From: Candidatus Poribacteria bacterium
Lineage (GTDB): Bacteria > Poribacteria > WGA-4E > WGA-3G
Reading direction: 5' to 3'
Length of the DNA stretch: 63,448 bases
NCBI GenBank assembly: GCA_022827185.1
Contig: JAJDTM010000016.1
Coordinates: 1 to 63,448, forward strand
The notes beneath the pieces are model-generated. The model worked only from the letters and a program-made list of their open reading frames with translations, did not search any database and was not told the DNA's origin. The number at the start of each line of letters is the position of its first letter. Positions within the stretch are counted from its first letter, which is position 1. Below are positions 33,743 to 43,003 of this stretch, piece by piece. Made by a program: the position numbers and the translations under genes.

Positions 33743-36694
33743 ATGAAAGAGAACGATGTTCAACTGATTCACAGAGTTTTATCGGGTGACGATGAAGCGT
33801 TCAACGTTTTAGTCGAAAAATACCGCAGAAATGTTCACGCACTCGCGTGGCGGAAGGTCGGGGATTTCCATTTCGCTGAAGAAATCACGCAAGATACCTT
33901 TCTTCAGGTATACAAAAAACTTTCAACGCTCAGGAACCCCAATCACTTTGCTGGGTGGCTTTATGTCATTACAAATCGACTTTGCAAGAACTGGCATCGA
34001 AAAAGCAAATCTGCGGCAATACAATCGTTGGAAAGCATAAGTAAGAGAGAAATAGACGAATTCTCTTATAAATGTTATGAGTCGGAGCAACGCGAGAACG
34101 AAGTCTCCGAACAACGCATTGAAACCGTCAAAAGACTTCTCCAAAAACTACCAGAGAGTGAACGCACAGTCGTGATCCTCTACTATCTCGGCGAGATGAC
34201 GGCGAAAGAGATCGGCAAGTTCTTAGGTGTATCCGTAAATACGATTAAGAGTCGGCTCCAGCGAGCGCGTAAACGTTTACAGACGCACAACGAAGAACTC
34301 TTAGTGCGAGAAACACTCGGTAGCGTTCAATTACCCGCCAACCTAACTGAGAACATCATGCGGCAAGTCACCGATCTGAAACTGACACCGCCGCAGGTCG
34401 CGAAACCCTTGCTACCGTGGGCGGCTTTTGGCTCGGCTGTGCTTTTGATAGCTTTGATGCTCGGTACGCATAATCAGTATCTCGCGCGATTCCAGCAGCC
34501 CTATAGTTTTGAAGCACAATCTGAACCGACGGTTGAAATCGTTGACGCACCTATCACGCTCTATCTGCTTTCCAAACCGGCTGTCCGAAATCAGGTCGGA
34601 CGTACGGCTACCTTCACGAAAAACACCGGAATCGGCTTACAGACTTCTGAGACCGCTGTCGCATCCACGACAATGACAGATTTCGCCGCGACATTTTCGA
34701 CTTCGCAGTGGACACAAATGGGTGGACCGCCAGGCGGCGTCGTATTTGACATCTTTGAGACATCTAAAAAGACACTCTACGTTAATTCGGCAACAGGCAT
34801 CTACAAGTTAACAGCAGGGGCAACTGTCTGGACACCCGTAAACGTCAATATTCCGAACGGCGTGTTTCGAGTACCTATAGCAGAGCATGCGGACACCCTC
34901 TATATGATCTCTACGGATGGACTATTGGCTTCAACCGACGACGGCGAGACGTGGAATACATTAGGTCCCCGGCCAGAGGGGTATCCTGCTGAACTCATCG
35001 TGATAGATGCAGCAGCGGGTCGTAGCGCACCCGCGAGCGTTACAATGTATCTCGCCCTTTTGAATAGAGGCGTTTTCCGATCTATCGATGCTGGAAAGCA
35101 CTGGACATCCGTGAACAGCGGGTTGACAGGCAAGAAAATCTACAAACTTGCTGCAATTGGAAACACGGTATTCACCGGCACAGACACAGGCCTCTACCGC
35201 CTCAACGCCGATGTTTGGGAACAGTTACCAGTGGATACAACCAGAGCCGTACATGATTTAGTGGCTTTTGAAGATAACCTCTATGTCGGGACAGGTCGCA
35301 AATTTGGGGATCACGGGCAACTTGATCCCTCATATGCAGGCAGGGTCTTCAAATCAAATGATCTCGGAACATCGTGGACTGAGATAACGCCTAAAGACGA
35401 AGACGGCCTCTTTATGGTAATATCTGCTATGCCAATCGCTGTTAGGGACGAAACGATCTTAGTACGTGGTTCCAGGTACAGGCTATTTCGTTCAAAAAAT
35501 GACGGGATGACTTGGACAAATCTCGGAACTGACCCAGGTGTCTTCGCCTATTTAGCATTCGATAAAAATACCTTCTACAAGACCGGAAACTATGGGGTCT
35601 ATCGCACAACCGATGCGGGTAAATCGTGGCATCATTTTATGGAGGGGATGGTCGGAACCGGCGTACAAGATCTCGTCATGTTCAATGATAGATTCTACGT
35701 ACAGACCGACAACGATATCGTTGAATCAGATGACAACGGCAAATCTTGGACAAGGGTTCAGGTGGAGGCACCTAAACGCATTTCTGAATCAGAAAGCATA
35801 AATCTGATGAACAAGGGTGATCTGCATGATTATTCAAAATTTGTAGTTGTCGGTAATCTGCTTTATACAATCGTCCCTGAGCCAGACAATCTACGGATAT
35901 CCTATCTATCTGCCGATAATCATACGTTTGTTCCGGTTCAAGGGGTCCCCATTTTTGGTGAGAAAAATCTCTCTACTGCTGTATGGAAAGAGATCGTGGC
36001 AGCACAAGACATCCGCTTTTCTGGGGATCGTAAAAAAGACCGTCAATTGCTAACTGAATTGCGCATGATTGAAGAACATGCGAAAGTCGGTGCATTTGCT
36101 GTCAGTCGTGATACTTTCTACGTGGAATACAAGCGGAAACTCTTCAAATGGAAACCGGGAGACCCTGAATGGAAAAATACCGGATTATTAGATACGGGGA
36201 AACGGTCTAATGACGGTTCAAAAAATGGGTTCAAATTAGCAGCTTTAGCGGAAACCGTCTACGTCGGCAAACGAGACGGGAGGCTCTTTCAATCGCTTGA
36301 TGCTGGTGAGAGTTGGCGCGACATTACACCGAGTCTGCCCCTGCGTTTCACCCAGTTCAAGGAGATCCTCTTTGTCGATTCAACGGCTTACGTCGCAACG
36401 GATAGAGGCATTTTAACTTCACAAACCGGCGCATACTGGCGTGTCCTGACTGATACCGCGGGCGAGCGTATCGTTATAGACAAATTCGCTGTTGACGGCA
36501 CCACAATTTATGGGGCGGGTGATTCGGGGGTCTATCGTTTAGATGATCGTAGACAATCGGAACAGATTTTTCCAAGTGTGCCAGATAAAATTCTCTCTCT
36601 CGCCGTTAAGAACGATAAATTTTATATTGTCACCAAACATCACGGAATGTTTCAGATCCCACTTGAACAAGGGCAGCGTTTAGCTCAAAAATGA
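33743..36694 (+). CDS. ECF sigma factor fused through one TM helix to an extracytoplasmic Asp-box propeller (copy 1)
   Basis: 983 residues from ATG 33743, chosen over 33713 because GGGAG lies 8 bases upstream and the paralog starts at the same point (ENDVQLIH). Sigma region 2 (about 1-85, GWLYVITNRLCKNW) and region 4 (about 130-180, LPESERTVVILYYLG, VSVNTIKSRLQRARKRL) are intact. A linker follows, then one membrane helix (about 223-242, PLLPWAAFGSAVLLIALMLG). The rest is a BNR/Asp-box beta-propeller with units such as STDDGETW, SIDAGKHW, TTDAGKSW and SLDAGESW. Topology predicts cytoplasmic sigma domains and an external sensor. The following gene starts inside the stop codon (ATGA). Release by proteolysis or direct signalling across the membrane are both possible; neither is shown. 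Confidence 0.85.
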   Translation: MKENDVQLIHRVLSGDDEAFNVLVEKYRRNVHALAWRKVGDFHFAEEITQDTFLQVYKKLSTLRNPNHFAGWLYVITNRLCKNWHRKSKSAAIQSLESISKREIDEFSYKCYESEQRENEVSEQRIETVKRLLQKLPESERTVVILYYLGEMTAKEIGKFLGVSVNTIKSRLQRARKRLQTHNEELLVRETLGSVQLPANLTENIMRQVTDLKLTPPQVAKPLLPWAAFGSAVLLIALMLGTHNQYLARFQQPYSFEAQSEPTVEIVDAPITLYLLSKPAVRNQVGRTATFTKNTGIGLQTSETAVASTTMTDFAATFSTSQWTQMGGPPGGVVFDIFETSKKTLYVNSATGIYKLTAGATVWTPVNVNIPNGVFRVPIAEHADTLYMISTDGLLASTDDGETWNTLGPRPEGYPAELIVIDAAAGRSAPASVTMYLALLNRGVFRSIDAGKHWTSVNSGLTGKKIYKLAAIGNTVFTGTDTGLYRLNADVWEQLPVDTTRAVHDLVAFEDNLYVGTGRKFGDHGQLDPSYAGRVFKSNDLGTSWTEITPKDEDGLFMVISAMPIAVRDETILVRGSRYRLFRSKNDGMTWTNLGTDPGVFAYLAFDKNTFYKTGNYGVYRTTDAGKSWHHFMEGMVGTGVQDLVMFNDRFYVQTDNDIVESDDNGKSWTRVQVEAPKRISESESINLMNKGDLHDYSKFVVVGNLLYTIVPEPDNLRISYLSADNHTFVPVQGVPIFGEKNLSTAVWKEIVAAQDIRFSGDRKKDRQLLTELRMIEEHAKVGAFAVSRDTFYVEYKRKLFKWKPGDPEWKNTGLLDTGKRSNDGSKNGFKLAALAETVYVGKRDGRLFQSLDAGESWRDITPSLPLRFTQFKEILFVDSTAYVATDRGILTSQTGAYWRVLTDTAGERIVIDKFAVDGTTIYGAGDSGVYRLDDRRQSEQIFPSVPDKILSLAVKNDKFYIVTKHHGMFQIPLEQGQRLAQK

Positions 36695-37434
36695 AATTTC
36701 TAATTGTAACAGTCCTGTTTTTATCTCCTTTATCCGTTTCAGCAGGCACATTTCTGGATACCTTTGAAGACGGAAATGTAGACGGATGGCGGGAAGTTGT
36801 TCCCTGGGATAGGGAACCAGGGTCTTGGGAGGTTGTTGAGGGTGGACTTCACGGGGAAGGTCAGGATATATCTCTGCGTCTATTCACAACAGGGAATGAT
36901 ACATGGAAGAATTACACAGTCGAATTTGATGTCAGGCTCCTTAAAAGACACGGGTCCCCACGTATCTCGATTGCGGCGCGGGTTCAGGAGAAATGGATAG
37001 TACAGTGCATGATGATGGAGCCAGTAGTCGTGTTGCCTGGCGGTGGCAATGCGCCAGAAAAAGGATGGGTGCATTGTTACGCTGGTAGTTTGAACGGTGG
37101 ACTGGTTAAGGGGCTTCTTTTGGAGCCGCAGCCACGCTTAAAATTATTCAAATGGGTACATCTAAAGTTAAGTGCTGAAGGCAATATCTTCACCTTCTGG
37201 ATTAATGGTGAACAGGTGATGGCACCTACAGAACTCCGTATTCGCAGAGACCGTGAAGGCTTTGCTGACTTTCCCGACTTTCAGACTGGACATGTCGGTA
37301 TCGGTCTCGCAAATTGTATAGCACGTTTTGATAACGTCACTGTTACCGGCGATAGCATTCCCGACAGCGGCGCATTCGCCATAACGTCCCAAGGAAAACT
37401 TGCGACAACCTGGGGAAACTTGAAAAGATTTTAA
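36691..37434 (+). CDS. Secreted LamG/DUF1080-like protein 1 with TTWG tag
   Basis: 247 residues. The signal peptide (1-18, SVSA-GTF) is followed by one beta-sandwich domain: FLDTFEDGNVDGW, GSWEVVEGGLHG, WKNYTVEFDVRLLK, FTFWINGEQVMAP, HVGIGLANCIARFDNVTV. This order matches 3-keto-glycosidase/DUF1080-type concanavalin-like domains, though catalytic residues cannot be judged by eye. C-terminus KLATTWGNLKRF. The ATG overlaps the sigma-propeller stop by 4 bases, so it is translated from the same message. First of four tandem paralogs. Confidence 0.75.
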   Translation: MKFLIVTVLFLSPLSVSAGTFLDTFEDGNVDGWREVVPWDREPGSWEVVEGGLHGEGQDISLRLFTTGNDTWKNYTVEFDVRLLKRHGSPRISIAARVQEKWIVQCMMMEPVVVLPGGGNAPEKGWVHCYAGSLNGGLVKGLLLEPQPRLKLFKWVHLKLSAEGNIFTFWINGEQVMAPTELRIRRDREGFADFPDFQTGHVGIGLANCIARFDNVTVTGDSIPDSGAFAITSQGKLATTWGNLKRF

Positions 37435-37445
37435 GGAAAATTATT

Positions 37446-38192
37446 ATGAAATCTGTGTCTATTACAGCACTCCTTTTCCTACTGCCCCTTTCTGTGTGGG
37501 CAGGCACATTTCTGGAAACCTTTGAAGACGGAAATTTGGATGGATGGCAGGAAATTGTTCCCTGGGATAGGGTACCGGGGTCTTGGGAGGTTGTTGAGGG
37601 TGGCCTCCACGGCACAGTTGATGACGGCTATCTGCGTTTACTCACAACCGGGGGTGACACATGGAAGAATTACACAGTCGAATTTGATGTCAGGCCCCTT
37701 AAGAAACATGGTCGTCCGACTATCGCAATTGCGGCGCGGGTTCAGGAGAAATGGTTGGTGAAATGTTATATTGTCGATGCAGTCGTTGTGTTACCTGATG
37801 GTGGCAACGCGCCTGAAAGAGGATGGTTTTTTTGTTCCGCTGGCAATTTGAACGGTGGAAAGGCTAAGGGACTTTCCTTTGGGCCGCAGCCACTTTTAAA
37901 ATTATTCAGATGGGCGCGTCTAAAGTTAAGTGTTGAAGGCAATATCTTTACCTTCTGGATTAATGATGAGCAGATTATGGAACCTACGGAACTTCGCATT
38001 TTTAGAAACCAGGAAGGCTTTGCTGACTTCCCTGAGTTCCATACCGGGGGTATCGGTATCGGTCTCTCGAATTATACGGCAGTCTTTGACAACATCACTG
38101 TCACCGGCGATAGCATTCCCGACAGCGGCGCGTTCGCCGTAACGCCCCAAAGAAAACTTGCGACAACCTGGGGAAACTTGAAAAGATTTTAG
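37446..38192 (+). CDS. Secreted LamG/DUF1080-like protein 2 with TTWG tag
   Basis: 248 residues, same plan as the preceding gene: signal peptide ending SVWA-GTF, FLETFEDGNLDGW, WKNYTVEFDVRPLKKHG, FTFWINDEQIMEP and terminal KLATTWGNLKRF. It starts 11 bases after its neighbour's stop with an AAGGA ribosome site. DNA identity with copy 1 is high throughout, so the duplication is fairly recent. Differences cluster in the middle (about 105-145), the likely ligand-facing loops. Confidence 0.75.
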   Translation: MKSVSITALLFLLPLSVWAGTFLETFEDGNLDGWQEIVPWDRVPGSWEVVEGGLHGTVDDGYLRLLTTGGDTWKNYTVEFDVRPLKKHGRPTIAIAARVQEKWLVKCYIVDAVVVLPDGGNAPERGWFFCSAGNLNGGKAKGLSFGPQPLLKLFRWARLKLSVEGNIFTFWINDEQIMEPTELRIFRNQEGFADFPEFHTGGIGIGLSNYTAVFDNITVTGDSIPDSGAFAVTPQRKLATTWGNLKRF

Positions 38193-38225
38193 CGTCAGTG
38201 GCGTTCACATTGGAAGGAAACTATT

Positions 38226-38966
38226 ATGAAATTCGCGCTTATTGTAACACTCCTTTTTCTCCTTCCCCTTTCTGTGTGGGCAGGCACATTTTTAGAAACT
38301 TTTGATGGCAAAGATTTGGACAGATGGCAGCAAATTTGGGCGATTAAGGGACCCGCTGTCTGGGAGGTTGATGATGGTGAACTGCAGGCGGACAGTCGTG
38401 AGGCGTATACGCATTTTCTGACGACTGGGGATAGCACATGGGAAAACTACACTATGGAACTCGATGTCAAGCCACTGAAAAAACACGGTATTGGCGGTAT
38501 CTCGATCGCTGTGCGGGTTAACGAAACTTGGTTAGTTTACTGCAGTATCTATGATCCCGTGATTATAAGGGGTGATGAGCCACCAGTCCAAGAAAGACGG
38601 ATAGGTTGTTTAGCTGGCGGTTTGCACGTGCCACCGCGTGCCATTCTTTTCTCTGAACAGCATCCACTTTTAAGATTAAACAGATGGGCACATCTGAAAC
38701 TAAGCGTCGAAGGCGATATCTTTACCTTCTGGATTGACGGTGAGCAGATTATGGCACCTACGAAACTTCAAATTTTTAGAGGCATTGACGTCTTCGCAGA
38801 TTTTCCGGATTTTCAGACCGGGGGTGTCGGTTTCGGGCTTTGGAACTATACGGCAATCTTTGATAACATCACTGTCACCGGCGATAGTGTTCCAAACAGC
38901 GGTGATTTCGCTGTAACGCCCCAAGAAAAACTCGCGACAACCTGGGGAAACTTGAAAAGGTTTTAG
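38226..38966 (+). CDS. Secreted LamG/DUF1080-like protein 3 with TTWG tag
   Basis: 246 residues. The signal peptide ends SVWA-GTF; FLETFDGKDLDRW and WENYTMELDVKPLKKHGIGG follow, with C-terminus KLATTWGNLKRF. Closer to copy 4 than to copies 1-2 (shared YCSIYDPVIIRGD). GGAAGGA precedes ATG 38226. The last 39 bases are almost identical in copies 1-3, showing strong conservation of the tag region. Confidence 0.75.
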   Translation: MKFALIVTLLFLLPLSVWAGTFLETFDGKDLDRWQQIWAIKGPAVWEVDDGELQADSREAYTHFLTTGDSTWENYTMELDVKPLKKHGIGGISIAVRVNETWLVYCSIYDPVIIRGDEPPVQERRIGCLAGGLHVPPRAILFSEQHPLLRLNRWAHLKLSVEGDIFTFWIDGEQIMAPTKLQIFRGIDVFADFPDFQTGGVGFGLWNYTAIFDNITVTGDSVPNSGDFAVTPQEKLATTWGNLKRF

Positions 38967-39058
38967 CGTCAGCAGCAATAGCATTGAAAAGACTCACGCA
39001 GCCTCTTCGCTGGCGGAGGTTTGCAACCCCGCCACCGGCGTCCGAAAGGAGAATTATT

Positions 39059-39805
39059 GTGAAATCTCTGATTAGTGTAGCGACCCTTTTCTTGCTAACT
39101 TTCTCTGTGTGGGCAGGCACATTTTTGGAAACCTTTGATGGCAAAGATTTGGACGGATGGCAGCAAATTTGGGTGGATAAGGGACCCGCTGTCTGGGAGA
39201 TTGTTGATGATGAACTGCGGGCAGAAAGCCGTGAAGGTTTTATTCATCTACTGACAACTGGGGATAGCACGTGGGAAGACTACACTATGGAACTCGATGT
39301 CAAGCCACTGAAAAAGCACGGTATTGGCGGTATCTACATCGCTGTGCGGGTTACCGAAACTTGGTTAGTTTACTGTAGTATCTATGATCCCGTGATTATA
39401 AGAGGTGATGATCCACCAGTCCAAGAAAGACGAGTAGGTTGTTACGCTACCGGTTTGCACCGACCACTGCCACCACTTGCCATCCTTATCTCTGAACTGC
39501 ACCCACTTTTAAGATTAAACAGATGGGCGCATCTGAAACTGAGCGTTGAAGGCGATATTTTTACCTTCTGGATTGATGGTGAGCAGATTATGGCACCGAC
39601 GCAACTTCAAATCTTCAGACAAATTGAAGTCTTTGCGGATTTTCCGGATTTTCAGACCGGGGGTATCGGTTTTGGCCTCTGGAATTATACAGCAGTCTTT
39701 GATAATATCACTGTTACCGGGGATAGTGTTCCAAACAGCGGTGATTTTGACGTAACGTCCCAAGGAAAACTCGCGACAACCTGGGGACAGTTGAAGCAAT
39801 ATTAA
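39059..39805 (+). CDS. Secreted LamG/DUF1080-like protein 4 with TTWG tag
   Basis: 248 residues from GTG 39059, which follows AAAGGAG and gives a signal peptide (MKSLISVATLFLLTFSVWA) aligned with the paralogs. A longer reading from ATG 38984 would add 25 hydrophilic residues and bury the signal, so it is rejected. Domain order as in copy 3; C-terminus KLATTWGQLKQY. The spacer before it holds a palindrome of the GGCGGGGTTT type (39012-39040). Confidence 0.75.
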   Translation: MKSLISVATLFLLTFSVWAGTFLETFDGKDLDGWQQIWVDKGPAVWEIVDDELRAESREGFIHLLTTGDSTWEDYTMELDVKPLKKHGIGGIYIAVRVTETWLVYCSIYDPVIIRGDDPPVQERRVGCYATGLHRPLPPLAILISELHPLLRLNRWAHLKLSVEGDIFTFWIDGEQIMAPTQLQIFRQIEVFADFPDFQTGGIGFGLWNYTAVFDNITVTGDSVPNSGDFDVTSQGKLATTWGQLKQY

Positions 39806-39820
39806 GGAGTGATAGTAAAA

Positions 39821-40789
39821 ATGAAACATATCCATAGAGCCTTCGGAATAACATTCTTGCTGAGTCTATCTCTTTTTACCCTAAATGCTTGGAGTGCACC
39901 GTATATCTCTTTCAGTTCAAGCCGAACGGGAAACCTCGATATCTATGTCATGGATATATATGGACACAACCTACGCAACTTAACAAATCATCCCGCTTAT
40001 GACGGCGACGTAACATGGGCACCCAACGGAAATTCTTTCGCTTTTGTCTCAAATCGAGATGGGCACCGCGATATCTACATTATGGGGGTCAATGATACTG
40101 AACCTCGACGATTGACAAATCATCCAGAGGAGGCTGCTCAACCCAACTGGTCCCCTGATGGACATTGGATCGTATTCACATCGGACAGAGAGAGCAGAGA
40201 AAACTATGATATCTACAAAATAAATGTTAACGGTAGAAATCTACGACGGCTCACGAGCAATAGAGCATATGATTCAACACCGGCGTGGTCCCCTGACGGC
40301 AAACAGATTGCTTTCTATTCTAATCGCGAGGAGGGGTGGGGTATCTATGTGATGAATGCCGAAGGGAAACATCTCAAACGCATTATGAATCCAGGACGGG
40401 GCGCGCACTCCCCGAGTTGGTCCCCGGACGGCAAACGGATTGCCTATAGTCTGGGGCATGCGGGCAGTGGTATCTACACGATGGATGTGCGTGGGCAAGA
40501 TTGGCAGCGTGTGACACCTATGAATATTTGGAGTCGGCACCCAGCATGGTCACCCGACGGTATTTGGATCGCCTACGATATGGAACCTGAAAATCAGTGG
40601 GGTAACCCGAAGGAGTTGGATCAAAACATTTATATCGTCCCCGCTGACGGCGGTAGACCTCGCCAAATCACATCACATGCGGCGAAAGATCGGGACCCTG
40701 CGTGGGTGCCGGAGGAATTTTTCTCAGTATCCCCGAGTTCGGAGAAGCAGACGACACTTTGGGGGAAACTTAAAAAAGCCGGTAAGTAA
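39821..40789 (+). CDS. Secreted TolB-like beta-propeller 1 with TTLWG tag
   Basis: 322 residues. The signal peptide (1-21, AWSA-PYI) is followed by six PD40/TolB-type blades: WAPNGNSFAFVSNRDG, WSPDGHWIVFTSD, WSPDGKQIAFYSN, WSPDGKRIAYS, WSPDGIWIAYD and the closing DPAWVPEEF. C-terminus SSEKQTTLWGKLKKAGK, a variant of the tag in the preceding genes despite an unrelated fold. Start ATG 39821, 11 bases after AAGGAG; an earlier GTG (39809) overlaps that site. It follows the four LamG-like genes at short spacing, so it probably belongs to the sigma-propeller 1 operon. Confidence 0.8.
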   Translation: MKHIHRAFGITFLLSLSLFTLNAWSAPYISFSSSRTGNLDIYVMDIYGHNLRNLTNHPAYDGDVTWAPNGNSFAFVSNRDGHRDIYIMGVNDTEPRRLTNHPEEAAQPNWSPDGHWIVFTSDRESRENYDIYKINVNGRNLRRLTSNRAYDSTPAWSPDGKQIAFYSNREEGWGIYVMNAEGKHLKRIMNPGRGAHSPSWSPDGKRIAYSLGHAGSGIYTMDVRGQDWQRVTPMNIWSRHPAWSPDGIWIAYDMEPENQWGNPKELDQNIYIVPADGGRPRQITSHAAKDRDPAWVPEEFFSVSPSSEKQTTLWGKLKKAGK

Positions 40790-40908
40790 TGGTACGCCCT
40801 AATTTCAATACACATTGCAAGAGTGTGTGGGAATAAAATGGATTTCAAACGCCTTTTTTGGGAATCCAACCCTGCTGGAACAGAAGCACCGGCAGAGAGG
40901 AGTTTATC

Positions 40909-41985
40909 ATGAAATCAGCGATGACAGATAAACGGGTATATTTAGCGTTTGGGGTCGCATTGGTGTTAGTCCATACACTGCTCCTAAATAATGTTTGCGC
41001 TCAGACCTATGGTGCTCAATATATCTCCTATGTATCCAACACAACAGGAGACTATAACATTTATCTGCAGCACACAAACGGCGAGAATCTTCGCCTACTC
41101 ACAAACCACCCGACAGATGAGAAAGATTTAACCTGGTCGCCAGATGGACGATTTTTGGCTTATACCTCAAATCAAGACGGAACCTACAAGATTTATGTCT
41201 TGGACACAAGGACAGGGGAACACCGGCGACTCACGGACCGCCACGAGAGAGAATGGACACCCGCATGGTCGCCGGATGGAAAATGGATCGCCTTTGCCAC
41301 CGATGGTGATGAAGAGATTCAGTTAGGCGAATGGGGCAAATTCAAAATAACGAGCGACATCTACAAAGCAGATGTTAACGGTGGACATCTGGTACGGTTG
41401 ACCGACCAGGGAAAAAATGTGGGACCCTCTTGGTCACCAGACAGCCAATGGATTGCCTTTGTCTCTTACCATCGAGGTGATGAAAGGATAGGTATTTATG
41501 TGATGGATACCGATGGAAGAAGGTTAAGACGAATTAATGATAAAAAGGTGCAAGCACTTAATGGCATGGCCCAGGGTGAGTGTGCTTGGTCTCCCGATGG
41601 CGAACAGATTGCCTTTAGTATGGCTGTCCCCAGGGAGGATCGCATGCACTTGTGCGTAATTGACATAGATGGTAAAAACTTTCGTCAACTCACCCAAGGT
41701 CTATTACGGAACAAGGCTGGTGCCCGGTTTCCTGAGATCCGTCAGCCTGTATGGTCGCCTAATGGGAAATGGATCGCTTATGTTCTTGAACAAGCACCTG
41801 GCAATACTGATATTTATGTCATAGATGCAATGGGGAACGGACGCGGAAAACCGCTTGTAAAGGTCGGTGGACACGATTTATCGCCTGCATGGGTACCGGA
41901 GGGGTTTCTCTCCGTATCCCCGAGCTCAGAGAAGCAGACAACCCTCTGGGGCAAACTCAAGCAGGTAGAAGATGCCTCCAAGTAA
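40909..41985 (+). CDS. Secreted TolB-like beta-propeller 2 with TTLWG tag
   Basis: 358 residues from ATG 40909, which follows GAGAGGAG and gives a proper signal peptide (to about residue 32, VCA-QTY). The longer reading from 40858 is less likely. Six blades with WSPDGRFLAYTSNQDG, WSPDGKWIAFATD, WSPDSQWIAFVSY, WSPDGEQIAFS and WSPNGKWIAYV. C-terminus SSEKQTTLWGKLKQVEDASK. Paralog of the preceding gene, with a longer third blade. Confidence 0.8.
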   Translation: MKSAMTDKRVYLAFGVALVLVHTLLLNNVCAQTYGAQYISYVSNTTGDYNIYLQHTNGENLRLLTNHPTDEKDLTWSPDGRFLAYTSNQDGTYKIYVLDTRTGEHRRLTDRHEREWTPAWSPDGKWIAFATDGDEEIQLGEWGKFKITSDIYKADVNGGHLVRLTDQGKNVGPSWSPDSQWIAFVSYHRGDERIGIYVMDTDGRRLRRINDKKVQALNGMAQGECAWSPDGEQIAFSMAVPREDRMHLCVIDIDGKNFRQLTQGLLRNKAGARFPEIRQPVWSPNGKWIAYVLEQAPGNTDIYVIDAMGNGRGKPLVKVGGHDLSPAWVPEGFLSVSPSSEKQTTLWGKLKQVEDASK

Positions 41986-41998
41986 CTGCTGTATTGTT

Positions 41999-42040
41999 AA
42001 TCCAAGTTGCTACTATCGGATTTTGAACGTTTCAACACAG
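41999..42040. repeat. Partial repeat family A end
   Basis: AATCCAAGTTGCTAC then GGATTTTGAACGTTTCAACA, matching the left third of family A copy 2. No right end is present. It ends directly at the AAGGAGG ribosome site of the next gene. Confidence 0.5.
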
Positions 42041-42056
42041 TTATAAGGAGGACGTA

Positions 42057-42878
42057 ATGAAATTTGCTATTTTGATTATTGGAGGTCTTCTCCTGTTCCA
42101 AGCTTTGACTGTCTCCGCTGGGACGTTCTTTGAGACGTTCGATAACTTTAATTTACAGGATTGGGATGAAGTTACAGAACGGAATTTTCCCGCAGGTGAC
42201 TGGCGTGTTGTTAATGGTGTGCTGCAGGCAGAAAGCAAAGATGATGCAATCCAAATGCTTGTGATAAAAGATGCAGCGTGGCACGATTACGAGGTAGAAA
42301 TCGATGTAATGCCACTTGCCAAACATGGACGGGGACACATCGTGCTTGCTGCACGAGTCAAGCAGACGCATGCAATTGTTTTTGCGATCGGAAATATCTT
42401 CTGGAATGCACCCGCACCGATAGTTTCGGGTTTCATCCTGAACTTGAACACCGGCACCAGAGTGGGACTCCCACTGATACTTATGAAAATAGAGGATTTA
42501 TTCAACGGACGCCCGCAAGGTGAAATTGTGGATGAGCTTTTGCGAGTGGGTGTGTTTACAAATATATGTACAGCAGTTTTACCGCACCCGTTTCTTGAAA
42601 AAGGGGAGTGGACCCAGTTAAAACTACGCGTAGTTCAAAAGGGGGTTACACTCTGGGTGAATGGAGAATCGGTTTTACACCTCACCTGTCTCTTTGACAA
42701 CTTCGCCTTCTTGGAGGAAGACCTTAATGTTGGCAGTGTCGGCTTCGGTCTCGCAGGATATACCGCTCGATTTGACAATCTCAAAATCACCGGCGAAGAA
42801 GTCCCGAATCACGGCGGTTTAGCGGTCCAACCCCAAAGCAAACTGGCTGTGACATGGGCTCAACTAAAAAAATATTAG
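42057..42878 (+). CDS. Secreted LamG/DUF1080-like protein 5 with TTWG-type tag
   Basis: 273 residues. The signal peptide (1-21, TVSA-GTF), FFETFDNFNLQDW, WHDYEVEIDVMPLAKHGRG and VGFGLAGYTARFDNLKI place it in the same family as the four genes at 36691-39805. It is longer, with a 25-residue insertion in the middle. C-terminus KLAVTWAQLKKY is a diverged tag. AAGGAGG lies 7 bases before ATG. The stop codon falls inside a family B repeat end (AGGACTTACGCA from 42877). Confidence 0.75.
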   Translation: MKFAILIIGGLLLFQALTVSAGTFFETFDNFNLQDWDEVTERNFPAGDWRVVNGVLQAESKDDAIQMLVIKDAAWHDYEVEIDVMPLAKHGRGHIVLAARVKQTHAIVFAIGNIFWNAPAPIVSGFILNLNTGTRVGLPLILMKIEDLFNGRPQGEIVDELLRVGVFTNICTAVLPHPFLEKGEWTQLKLRVVQKGVTLWVNGESVLHLTCLFDNFAFLEEDLNVGSVGFGLAGYTARFDNLKITGEEVPNHGGLAVQPQSKLAVTWAQLKKY

Positions 42879-42990
42879 GACTTACGCATATCAGTTAACA
42901 GTTTCCAGTTAACAGTTTCCAGTAAGAGAAAGACTTGATACATCTAACCACTCTTTAACTGGTGACTGGTGACTGGTGACTGGTAACTTC
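42877..42990. repeat. Family B end and simple direct repeats
   Basis: AGGACTTACGCA is followed by three units of CAGTTAACAGTTTC type and then three of TGACTGG. Similar short repeats recur at 61878-61970 and 63284-63315. Confidence 0.55.
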
Positions 42991-43003
42991 AAAGGGGTTT
43001 CTG

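Noticed and set aside
38984..39058. N-terminal extension of LamG/DUF1080-like protein 4
   Set aside because: It runs through a palindromic repeat and would hide the signal peptide; GTG 39059 has a good ribosome site.
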